DNA of 64,000 bases from Citrobacter sp. wls619. GTDB lineage: Bacteria; Pseudomonadota; Gammaproteobacteria; Enterobacterales; Enterobacteriaceae. Of this stretch, positions 57,448 through 64,000 are shown in pieces; within the stretch, counting starts at the first letter, position 1, and every line of letters begins with the position of its first letter. Location: assembly GCF_005281345.1 (NCBI RefSeq), contig NZ_SZXJ01000044.1, forward strand, positions 293,837 to 357,836, written 5' to 3'. Below the pieces are notes generated by a model. The model saw only the letters and a program-made list of their open reading frames with translations, ran no database searches and was not told the origin of the DNA. A program made the translations under genes and the position numbers.

Positions 57448-57654
57448 AAAAAAAAGCACCGCAATTTGGCGGTGCTACATTAATCACTATGGACAGACAG
57501 GGTAAATGTACAGGAAGTGAAAAAGGGTAGCTTTGCTACCATGGTCTGAATCGCAGACCAATTGCAAACACAACAACACAACATCACAACCGTAAGCCAA
57601 AAGCCCACCAGAACACGCATTCCGATAAAACTTTTCGTTCCGGCTTCAGGAAGT
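57448..57654 (-). ncRNA. gcvB: GcvB small RNA
   Basis: About 207 nt. It starts ACTTCCTGAAGCCGGAACG as in E. coli GcvB, contains the G/U-rich region (GGTTGTGATGTTGTGTTGTT) that pairs with many peptide and amino-acid transporter mRNAs, and ends in stem AGCACCGCC / GCGGTGCT with eight T. It is transcribed away from gcvA, which activates it, and acts with Hfq. Confidence 0.95.
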
Positions 57655-57782
57655 GCCGCCACTATAGGTATTTGCTGGTAGAACCTCAACGGACAATTTA
57701 TAATGGCTCAGATTAAAAAAACTAATAGGTTACAGCCTGTTAGCTAATTGTTAAATTCATTTAACATCAAAGCCTAAAAGTC

Positions 57783-58700
57783 ATGTCAAAACGATTACCA
57801 CCCTTAAATGCGTTACGTGTTTTTGATGCTGCCGCACGCCATTTAAGCTTTACGCGCGCAGCAGAAGAACTTTTTGTGACGCAGGCCGCAGTAAGTCACC
57901 AAATCAAGTCACTTGAGGATTTTTTGGGGCTGAAGCTGTTTCGTCGGCGCAATCGATCGCTGTTGTTAACGGAAGAAGGTCAAAGCTATTTCCTCGACAT
58001 CAAAGAGATTTTTTCGCAATTAACCGATGCGACGCGTAAACTTCAGGCACGCAGTGCAAAAGGCGCGCTTACCGTCAGTTTATTGCCCAGTTTTGCGATT
58101 CAATGGCTGGTGCCCAGACTCTCTAGCTTTAACTCAGCTTATCCGGGAATCGATGTCAGGATCCAGGCCGTGGACCGTCAGGAAGATAAACTGGCCGACG
58201 ACGTCGATGTGGCTATTTTCTACGGACGCGGCAACTGGCCTGGCTTACGCGTAGAGAAATTGTACGCAGAATACTTGCTGCCCGTTTGCTCTCCTCTGTT
58301 GCTGACCGGCGATAAACCGCTGAAGACGCCTGAGGATCTGGCAAAACATACGTTATTGCACGATGCGTCACGACGTGACTGGCAAGCTTATACGCGCCAA
58401 CTGGGTCTGAATCATATCAACGTACAGCAGGGACCGATCTTCAGCCATAGCGCCATGGTGCTACAGGCCGCTATCCATGGACAGGGCGTTGCGTTGGCCA
58501 ATAACGTTATGGCGCAGTCCGAAATTGAAGCCGGACGTCTGGTTTGTCCTTTTAATGATGTTCTGGTCAGCAAAAACGCATTTTATCTGGTTTGTCATGA
58601 CAGTCAGGCAGAACTGGGTAAAATAGCCGCCTTCCGTCAGTGGATACTGGCGAAAGCGGCCACGGAACAAGAAAAATTCCGCTTTCGTTATGAACAATAA
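57783..58700 (+). CDS. gcvA: GcvA, glycine cleavage regulator
   Basis: A 305-residue LysR-type regulator. Helix-turn-helix in HLSFTRAAEELFVTQAAVSHQI (residues about 20-42), effector domain after residue 90. With GcvR it controls the gcvTHP operon and switches on gcvB, whose start lies 128 bp away on the other strand. E. coli length. Confidence 0.95.
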   Translation: MSKRLPPLNALRVFDAAARHLSFTRAAEELFVTQAAVSHQIKSLEDFLGLKLFRRRNRSLLLTEEGQSYFLDIKEIFSQLTDATRKLQARSAKGALTVSLLPSFAIQWLVPRLSSFNSAYPGIDVRIQAVDRQEDKLADDVDVAIFYGRGNWPGLRVEKLYAEYLLPVCSPLLLTGDKPLKTPEDLAKHTLLHDASRRDWQAYTRQLGLNHINVQQGPIFSHSAMVLQAAIHGQGVALANNVMAQSEIEAGRLVCPFNDVLVSKNAFYLVCHDSQAELGKIAAFRQWILAKAATEQEKFRFRYEQ

Positions 58701-58718
58701 TTTACGTAGGGTATTAAC

Positions 58719-59114
58719 ATGACCAGCCGTTTTATGCTGATTTTTGCCGCCATCAGTGGCTTTATCTTTGTAGCTCTGGGAGCCTTTGGGGCACATGTTC
58801 TGAGTAAAACCCTCGGCGTTGTTGAAATGGGGTGGATCCAGACTGGCCTTGAGTATCAGGCATTTCATACGCTGGCTATTTTTGGTCTGGCCGTCGCCAT
58901 GCAGCGACGTATTAGCATTTGGTTTTACTGGAGTAGCGTGTTTCTGGCATTAGGGACCGTGCTGTTTAGCGGCAGTCTGTATTGCCTCGCGCTTTCTCAT
59001 TTACGCCTGTGGGCGTTTGTTACCCCTGTCGGTGGTTTTAGCTTCCTTGTAGGCTGGGCACTGATGTTAGTGGGCGCTATTCGATTGAAACGTAAGGGCG
59101 TAAGCCATGAATAA
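58719..59114 (+). CDS. ygdD: YgdD, DUF423 membrane protein
   Basis: A 131-residue inner-membrane protein with four predicted helices, family DUF423. Role unknown. It overlaps rlmM by 8 bp and follows gcvA by 18 bp, so all three may share a transcript. Confidence 0.92.
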   Translation: MTSRFMLIFAAISGFIFVALGAFGAHVLSKTLGVVEMGWIQTGLEYQAFHTLAIFGLAVAMQRRISIWFYWSSVFLALGTVLFSGSLYCLALSHLRLWAFVTPVGGFSFLVGWALMLVGAIRLKRKGVSHE

Positions 59115-60207
59115 GGTTGTATTGTTGTGTCGCCCGGGTTTTGAAAAAGAGTGCGCCGCAGAAATTACGGATAAAGCAGGGCGTCGCGAAATCTTTGGTT
59201 TCGCCCGCGTCAAAGAAAATGCGGGTTATGTCATCTTTGAATGCTATCAGCAGGAAGATGCGGAAAAGCTCGTGAAAGAGTTGCCGTTTAGCTCGCTGAT
59301 TTTTGCTCGCCAAATGTTTGTTGTCGGCGAGCTACTGCAATATTTGCCGCCGGAAGACCGCATCACACCGATCGTCGGTATGCTGCAGGGCGTGGTGGAG
59401 AAAGGCGGCGATTTACGTGTCGAAGTTGCCGACACCAATGAAAGCAAAGAGCTGGTTAAATTTTGCCGCAAATTTACCGTACCGCTGCGCGCCGCGCTGC
59501 GTGAAGCGGGTGTGCTGGCAAAGCATGAAACGCCAAAACGCCCGGTAGTGCACGTCTTCTTTATTGCGCCTGGCTGTTGCTACACCGGCTACTCCTGGCC
59601 TGATAATAACTCGCCGTTCTACATGGGCATTCCGCGGCTGAAATTCCCGGCTGATGCGCCGAGCCGTTCAACGCTGAAGCTGGAAGAGGCGCTGCATGTG
59701 TTTATTCCTGCCGATGAGTGGGATGAGCGTCTGGCCAATGGAATGTATGCCGTTGATTTAGGAGCATGTCCTGGCGGTTGGACCTACCAACTGGTTAAAC
59801 GCAATATGTGGGTGTACTCGGTGGATAATGGTCCGATGGCGCAAAGCCTGATGGATACCGGGCAGGTCACCTGGCTGCGGGAAGATGGATTTAAGTATCG
59901 CCCGAATCGTAACAACATCTCGTGGATGGTCTGCGATATGGTGGAGAAACCGGCCAAAGTTGCTGCGCTGATGGCGCAATGGCTGGTGAATGGCTGGTGC
60001 CGCGAGACGATTTTTAACCTTAAGCTGCCGATGAAAAAGCGCTACGAGGAAGTGTCGCAAAACCTGGCTTATATTCAGGCACAGCTCGATGAGCATGGCG
60101 TGAATGCGCAGATTCAGGCGCGTCAGCTTTATCACGACCGTGAAGAAGTCACCGTGCACGTGCGTCGTCTGTGGGCTGCCGTCGGTGGTCGCCGCGACGA
60201 ACGATAA
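59107..60207 (+). CDS. rlmM: RlmM, 23S rRNA 2'-O-ribose C2498 methyltransferase
   Basis: A 366-residue enzyme of E. coli length. N-terminal THUMP-like RNA-binding half, then a Rossmann-fold methyltransferase with SAM motif [14 protein letters not shown] near residue 222; K-D-K-E-type residues ([11 protein letters not shown]) follow. Modifies C2498 in the peptidyl transferase centre. Followed by a REP unit. Confidence 0.95.
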   Translation: MNKVVLLCRPGFEKECAAEITDKAGRREIFGFARVKENAGYVIFECYQQEDAEKLVKELPFSSLIFARQMFVVGELLQYLPPEDRITPIVGMLQGVVEKGGDLRVEVADTNESKELVKFCRKFTVPLRAALREAGVLAKHETPKRPVVHVFFIAPGCCYTGYSWPDNNSPFYMGIPRLKFPADAPSRSTLKLEEALHVFIPADEWDERLANGMYAVDLGACPGGWTYQLVKRNMWVYSVDNGPMAQSLMDTGQVTWLREDGFKYRPNRNNISWMVCDMVEKPAKVAALMAQWLVNGWCRETIFNLKLPMKKRYEEVSQNLAYIQAQLDEHGVNAQIQARQLYHDREEVTVHVRRLWAAVGGRRDER

Positions 60208-60215
60208 TCGTTATT

Positions 60216-60250
60216 TGCCGGATGGCGGCGTAAACGCCTCATCCGGCCTG
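60216..60250. repeat. REP unit overlapping the fucR 3' end
   Basis: TTGCCGGATGGCGGCG..CGCCTCATCCGGCCTGG. The last codons of fucR (Gln Ala Gly stop) are read from it on the minus strand. Confidence 0.85.
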
Positions 60251-60967
60251 GATTGTTTCAATCATTTCTGTATCTGAAATAATATGCGTCACATGTTCCA
60301 GATGCCCAATCTGCGCCTCACCCGAGCGATTAAATTTACTCTTATCAATCAATAATAATGACTGCGCCGCACGCTTAAGCAGGATGGATTTAAAATCGGC
60401 GTTGGTAGCATTTGAATCCCAGAGTGTACCGTCGCGGTCGATCCCCTCGCAGGAAAAGATGAACAGGTCGATATCAAGCGGCTTTAGCTGCGAGATGAGC
60501 GATGGATTAACGTAGCAACCGTATTTGCGCTCAAGTCGACCACCGGAACTGATCAACTGAATATTTTCACGTTTTCCCAATTCGAGGCAAATCGGTTGGC
60601 TATTCGTAAATACGTGAATGTTAATGTCTGGCAACAGGCGAGCCAGGTACCAGCAAGTAGAGCTGGCATCCAGCGCGATCACCATACCTTCCTCTATCCA
60701 CGTTAACGCGTCTCTGGCGATATTTGCTTTGTGGGAATAATGGCTTTTCAGTCTGATATGAAACGGCTCGCCGCAGTCCTGGTTTACCCGATGTATCACT
60801 TTGGCGCGCCCGTGATGACGCAGTACCTTACCCTGTGCCTGCAGTTGCGTAAGATCGCGACGGATAGTTTCTTTACTGACATTGAGCAGTGAGGATAAGG
60901 TTTCAGTCGTCAGACTTTTATGGTTGCTCAACAGACTCAGGATTGCTTGCAGGCGTGCTGCTTTCAT
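60239..60967 (-). CDS. fucR: FucR, fucose operon activator
   Basis: A 242-residue DeoR-family regulator. Helix-turn-helix in LTTETLSSLLNVSKETIRRDL (residues about 19-40), then the sugar-phosphate sensor domain (ALDASSTCWYLARLL). It activates the fuc genes upon binding fuculose-1-phosphate. Its C-terminus (TEMIETIQAG) differs from E. coli and terminates in a REP element. Located last in the fuc operon. Confidence 0.93.
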   Translation of the reverse strand: MKAARLQAILSLLSNHKSLTTETLSSLLNVSKETIRRDLTQLQAQGKVLRHHGRAKVIHRVNQDCGEPFHIRLKSHYSHKANIARDALTWIEEGMVIALDASSTCWYLARLLPDINIHVFTNSQPICLELGKRENIQLISSGGRLERKYGCYVNPSLISQLKPLDIDLFIFSCEGIDRDGTLWDSNATNADFKSILLKRAAQSLLLIDKSKFNRSGEAQIGHLEHVTHIISDTEMIETIQAG

Positions 60968-60990
60968 GTTTTCTCACCCCATCATGCGAT

Positions 60991-61015
60991 GAATGCCCGT
61001 ACCTGCCGGGCATTC
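60991..61015 (-). terminator. Hairpin between fucU and fucR
   Basis: Perfect nine-base arms GAATGCCCG / CGGGCATTC with a 7-base loop and no T-run; may stabilise the fucIKU mRNA or reduce fucR read-through. Confidence 0.45.
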
Positions 61016-61025
61016 AGGTAAGAGA

Positions 61026-61448
61026 TTATGGCGTTACCCCTTTTTTTAACAGGATATTTCCGTACTTTGCCCGCTCCCCTGTAATAACGATTGCGAATAC
61101 TTTTTGTGCGCGTTCATAAAATGCATAACGGTCAATGCGCGTGATGTCCGGGCAAGGTGTTTGTAATGACAGTGCCTGCCGATATCGCGCTTCTACGTCG
61201 GGGGCGAGCGAGTCTCCTTCGACGGCGGCCATCATCACCAGTGGTGGGGCATAACTGTCCAGTTCAAACAGCGGAATAATCGCCCGTAACAGGTCGTTGA
61301 CCTGCAGGCCGTCGGCGCGGATCACCTGTGGCCCCATACTGTGGGCCGGAAAGTGGGCGTCGGAAAAGATAATCTCATCACCGTGACCCATTTCAGCCAG
61401 CACCTTTAACAGATCAGGGGAAATTAAGGGGGAAATCGTTTTGAGCAT
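61026..61448 (-). CDS. fucU: FucU, L-fucose mutarotase
   Basis: A 140-residue protein of the RbsD/FucU family, E. coli length. His22 and Asp24 lie in [18 protein letters not shown], with the conserved Tyr and Arg near the C-terminus. It exchanges alpha and beta fucose. I chose ATG 61448, one base after the fucK stop codon. Confidence 0.95.
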   Translation of the reverse strand: MLKTISPLISPDLLKVLAEMGHGDEIIFSDAHFPAHSMGPQVIRADGLQVNDLLRAIIPLFELDSYAPPLVMMAAVEGDSLAPDVEARYRQALSLQTPCPDITRIDRYAFYERAQKVFAIVITGERAKYGNILLKKGVTP

Positions 61449-61449
61449 G

Positions 61450-62868
61450 TCACTCGACTCCTGTGAATACGGGTTCTGTTTGTGGATAGAAGTAACGATA
61501 TTGATAGTCCACCTGCGCACGAGCCTGCTCGGGAGAGGCAAATTCGCCGACACCGGACCAGGCAAACATCGCTGCACCGGCAACCGTCGTTTCGGCATCA
61601 TCCAGCACTTTGATGGGAATACCCAAAACGTTCGCTTTTATCTGATTCCATAGTGCATTACGACTTCCTCCACCAACCAGAAGTAGCTCTGTTGCGTTGA
61701 AATGACCGATGGTTTCCAGTGTGTGTAGATTGTGCTGCAACTGGGCCGTCAATCCTTCCAACGCAGCGCGGTAGAAGTGTCCGCGGGTGCTGTTAAGTGT
61801 GACGCCCTGCCAGCCGGCACGCGGACTGGCAAGCAGGTCGCAGTGCATGGTTATCCCTTCAGCGCCCGCCGGGACGGCCTGCGCTTCATCAATGAGCGTT
61901 TGCCAGGGGGTGTCGGGTGTCCACAGCAACTTACGTACCCACTCAAGCACGCCGGAAGCCAGCCACTGCATACCGGGGTTATAGAGTCCCGGCCGGCTGT
62001 CCAGTTCACAGGTAGACCCCACATAGTCGCTGAGTAAGGCAGTATTCACCTGAGCGCTGCGTACCATCAGTATTTCCCATGTACCGGAAGAGAGCACGGG
62101 TTCATCTGGCTGCGCGCCTGCGCCAAAGAGCGCAAACTGCGTGTCGTGGCCGGCAGAGATAACCGGAATGCCCGCGGTGAGCCCAAGTTGCTTTGCCGCG
62201 TCATTTTTCAACGTGCCGATCTGCTCTCCCGCTTCAACTAAACGTGGAAACAGTCGGCGTGGTATCCCGGTAGCCTGCAAAATATCAACACTGAAATCGC
62301 GCTGATGAATATCCAGCATCTGACTGGTACCGGCCATGGTGATATCTGTGGTGAACTCACCGGTGAGGCGATGGTTGAGCAGTGATGAAATAAATAGCCA
62401 GGCGTGTGCCTGTTCGAGCAATTGCGGGTGATTCTCTTTAAACCATACCAGCTTGTACAGCGTGTTGAAGCTGAACGCGCCAACGCCGGATATATCCTGT
62501 AATTTCTGAGGGGATATCCGTTGGCTGATCGAGGCCATGACGGCGGCGGTGCGTGGACATTTCCAACTGATAACCGGATAAAGCAGTTTGCCATACGCAT
62601 CAACCAGCGCGCCATCAACGCCAAATGTGGTGACCGTTATCCCTCGAATGTTACAGGCGGTCAGTTCCGTGGTGAGTTGTTGGCAGCAATCGGCAAAGCG
62701 CTGCACAATGGCGTCGAGGGACCACTGATGCCAGCCAGCGTTCTCGACGGCGGTATCACTGGCGTTCGGGGTTGAGGCGCGGGCGACAATTTTTCCCTGG
62801 CGGTTAACCGCAATGGCTCGCACGTTGGTCGCGCCGCAGTCGAGAACCAGGATGACGTCATTCTTCAT
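61450..62868 (-). CDS. fucK: FucK, L-fuculokinase
   Basis: A 472-residue FGGY-family sugar kinase. Phosphate-binding [15 protein letters not shown] near the N-terminus; [12 protein letters not shown] and [15 protein letters not shown] mark the ATPase fold. Phosphorylates L-fuculose. I chose ATG 62868 ([12 protein letters not shown]), since the frame upstream to 62973 reads through REP sequence. fucU follows directly. Confidence 0.94.
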   Translation of the reverse strand: MKNDVILVLDCGATNVRAIAVNRQGKIVARASTPNASDTAVENAGWHQWSLDAIVQRFADCCQQLTTELTACNIRGITVTTFGVDGALVDAYGKLLYPVISWKCPRTAAVMASISQRISPQKLQDISGVGAFSFNTLYKLVWFKENHPQLLEQAHAWLFISSLLNHRLTGEFTTDITMAGTSQMLDIHQRDFSVDILQATGIPRRLFPRLVEAGEQIGTLKNDAAKQLGLTAGIPVISAGHDTQFALFGAGAQPDEPVLSSGTWEILMVRSAQVNTALLSDYVGSTCELDSRPGLYNPGMQWLASGVLEWVRKLLWTPDTPWQTLIDEAQAVPAGAEGITMHCDLLASPRAGWQGVTLNSTRGHFYRAALEGLTAQLQHNLHTLETIGHFNATELLLVGGGSRNALWNQIKANVLGIPIKVLDDAETTVAGAAMFAWSGVGEFASPEQARAQVDYQYRYFYPQTEPVFTGVE

Positions 62869-62885
62869 AATCACTCCCGAGACGG

Positions 62886-62964
62886 TGCCGGATGGCGGCG
62901 TAAACGCCTTATCCGGCCTACACGTTGTGCAACCGTAGGCCCGGTAAGCTTGCGCCACCGGGCT
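62886..62964. repeat. REP pair between fucI and fucK
   Basis: TGCCGGATGGCGGCG..CTTATCCGGCC and GTAGGCCCGGTAAGC..GCGCCACCGGGC, inverted, inside the fuc operon. Confidence 0.85.
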
Positions 62965-62972
62965 GAATCGCA

Positions 62973-64000
62973 TTAACGTTTATACAGCGGGCCGTAGTTT
63001 TGGCAGGCGCGATAATCCTGGCCTTCACTGTCCATGCCGTGGGCTGCCCATGCGGAAGGGCGATAGATCTTCTCTTCTTCCACGTTGTGCATACACACTG
63101 GGATACGCAGCATGGCGGCGAGCGTAATAAAGTCCGCACCAACGTGACCAATCGTCAGCACACCGTGGTTGGCACCCCAGTTAGCCATGACGGAATAGAC
63201 ATCGCTGAACGGACCTTTGCCGGTTAAGCGCGGCGCAAACCAGGTTGTTGGCCAGGTAGAGTTGGTACGAGCATCAAGCTGAGCATGCACCTCCTTCGGT
63301 AATTCCACACTCCAGCCTTCCGCAATTTGTAGCACCGGGCCCAGGCCTTTGATGATATTGATGCGGGTCATGGTGAACGGTACGCCACCTTCGGTAAGAA
63401 AACGGGAAGAGTAACCGCCGCCGCGGAAATACTCGTGGATCGCCGGACACCATTCGGTCGCCGCCAGGCAATCATCTGCTTCCTGCTGTGAGATCTCCCA
63501 ATGTGGTTTCATGGTGGGCTGACCTTCGCTGTCACGCTGTTTGCAGGAACCATCCAGTGCCGCAGAGCCGGAGTTAATCAGGTGAATAATGCCGTGCTCA
63601 GCAAGACCGGTCAGCGGTTTACCTGTGACGCGTTCTACGGCTTCCGGTGACCAGTAGGTCCGTACATCAGCAAAGACCTGCGCCGTGCCGGTGAGCTGGT
63701 GGCCAAATAACATTGCGACACCGTTCAGGCTGTCGTTCTCGGTGGCGACGACATACGGTTCACGCACACCATTCCAGTCAAATGAGCTATTCAGCAACGC
63801 TTCGGCGGTGTCGCCGTTTGGATATTGATCCGTCCAGTGGCGCTGGCCCTGGAAACCGGCGGCAATCGCGTTGTACCCCATCGACTCTTCAACCCGGCCT
63901 TTCTCTGCCAGTTTCTGGTTACCCTGCATCATGTCGCGGATGCACATTGCCATCAGCAGGCTCTCTTTCAGCACGGCACGGCTCTGTTCTTCATTTCGCT
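62973..64000 (-). CDS. fucI: FucI, L-fucose isomerase (C-terminal part, cut by the window edge)
   Basis: The last 341 residues of a protein that is 591 residues long in E. coli; the frame is open to the window end, beginning [11 protein letters not shown]. If length is conserved this is residue 251 onward, and the metal ligands Glu337 ([10 protein letters not shown]), Asp361 (VFADVRTYW) and His528 are all included. It converts L-fucose to L-fuculose with manganese. First of the fucIKU-R genes in the window. Confidence 0.94.
   Translation of the reverse strand, partial: RNEEQSRAVLKESLLMAMCIRDMMQGNQKLAEKGRVEESMGYNAIAAGFQGQRHWTDQYPNGDTAEALLNSSFDWNGVREPYVVATENDSLNGVAMLFGHQLTGTAQVFADVRTYWSPEAVERVTGKPLTGLAEHGIIHLINSGSAALDGSCKQRDSEGQPTMKPHWEISQQEADDCLAATEWCPAIHEYFRGGGYSSRFLTEGGVPFTMTRINIIKGLGPVLQIAEGWSVELPKEVHAQLDARTNSTWPTTWFAPRLTGKGPFSDVYSVMANWGANHGVLTIGHVGADFITLAAMLRIPVCMHNVEEEKIYRPSAWAAHGMDSEGQDYRACQNYGPLYKR

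Noticed and set aside
57480-57689. 69-codon minus-strand frame
   Set aside because: It coincides with the GcvB sRNA gene, whose sequence and terminator are clear.
61450-62973. Longer FucK starting at 62973
   Set aside because: The added 35 residues are translated REP sequence; ATG 62868 gives the known N-terminus.

Overview
The window is chromosomal DNA from a member of the Enterobacteriaceae. Almost every gene outside one 8-kb block can be matched by recollection of the proteins to the Escherichia coli K-12 stretch that runs from the fucose operon back to yqeG, in the same order (fuc, rlmM, gcvA, csd, mltA, fMet tRNAs, amiC, argA, recBCD, thyA, mutH, aas, galR, lysA, araE, kduDI, yqeF, yqeG). 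The proteins differ from E. coli throughout and there are extra genes, so a close relative is more likely. Citrobacter is my best guess, but I could not run a comparison. No phage, plasmid, insertion sequence or CRISPR array is visible.

Layout. 1-319: a gene-free edge packed with hairpins. 320-4415: amino-acid permease yqeG, a PACE-type efflux protein with a divergent LysR regulator, and thiolase yqeF. 4416-9763: uronate and arabinose use (kduI, kduD, araE, an Rpn nuclease gene and a KdgF-like cupin), with three KdgR-like operators. 9905-15046: ygeA, lysR, lysA, an extra LacI-family regulator and galR. 15263-15547: sRNAs OmrB and OmrA. 15644-27406: phospholipid repair (aas, lplT), tas, ygdR, ygdQ, mutH, rppH, ptsP, lgt and thyA. 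27591-41145: prepilin-like genes ppdA-ppdB-ygdB-ppdC, then recC-ptrA-recB-recD. 41231-44050: argA and amiC. 44426-52479: a nine-gene chaperone-usher fimbrial operon, the main accessory block, placed between amiC and the three initiator tRNA genes. 52608-53038: three tRNA-fMet genes, two of them separated by an ERIC element. 53244-60207: mltA, tcdA, csdE, csdA, ygdI, sRNA GcvB, gcvA, ygdD and rlmM. 60239-64000: fucR, fucU, fucK and the C-terminal part of fucI, which runs off the window.

How the genes work together. KdgF, KduI and KduD would carry out three consecutive steps from unsaturated uronates, as released from pectin, to 2-keto-3-deoxygluconate. AraE imports arabinose, another pectin sugar. 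RecB, RecC and RecD form the main double-strand-break repair enzyme, with the periplasmic protease PtrA in the same gene cluster. CsdA, CsdE and TcdA form a sulfur-transfer and tRNA-modification group. Aas and LplT recycle lysophospholipids. The fimbrial operon encodes its own chaperone, usher, four related pilins, two further subunits and a tip adhesin.

REP/BIME repeats lie in at least eight intergenic gaps. In three places they supply the stop codon, and in at least csdE the last residues, of the neighbouring gene. No wholly new system is certain. The best leads are the fimbrial locus, the KdgR-linked kdgF, the PACE/LysR pair with its repeated TATC..GATA operator, the DnaA-box cluster between mutH and rppH, the initiator tRNA with a compensatory T-stem change, and the unexplained hairpin cluster at the left edge.
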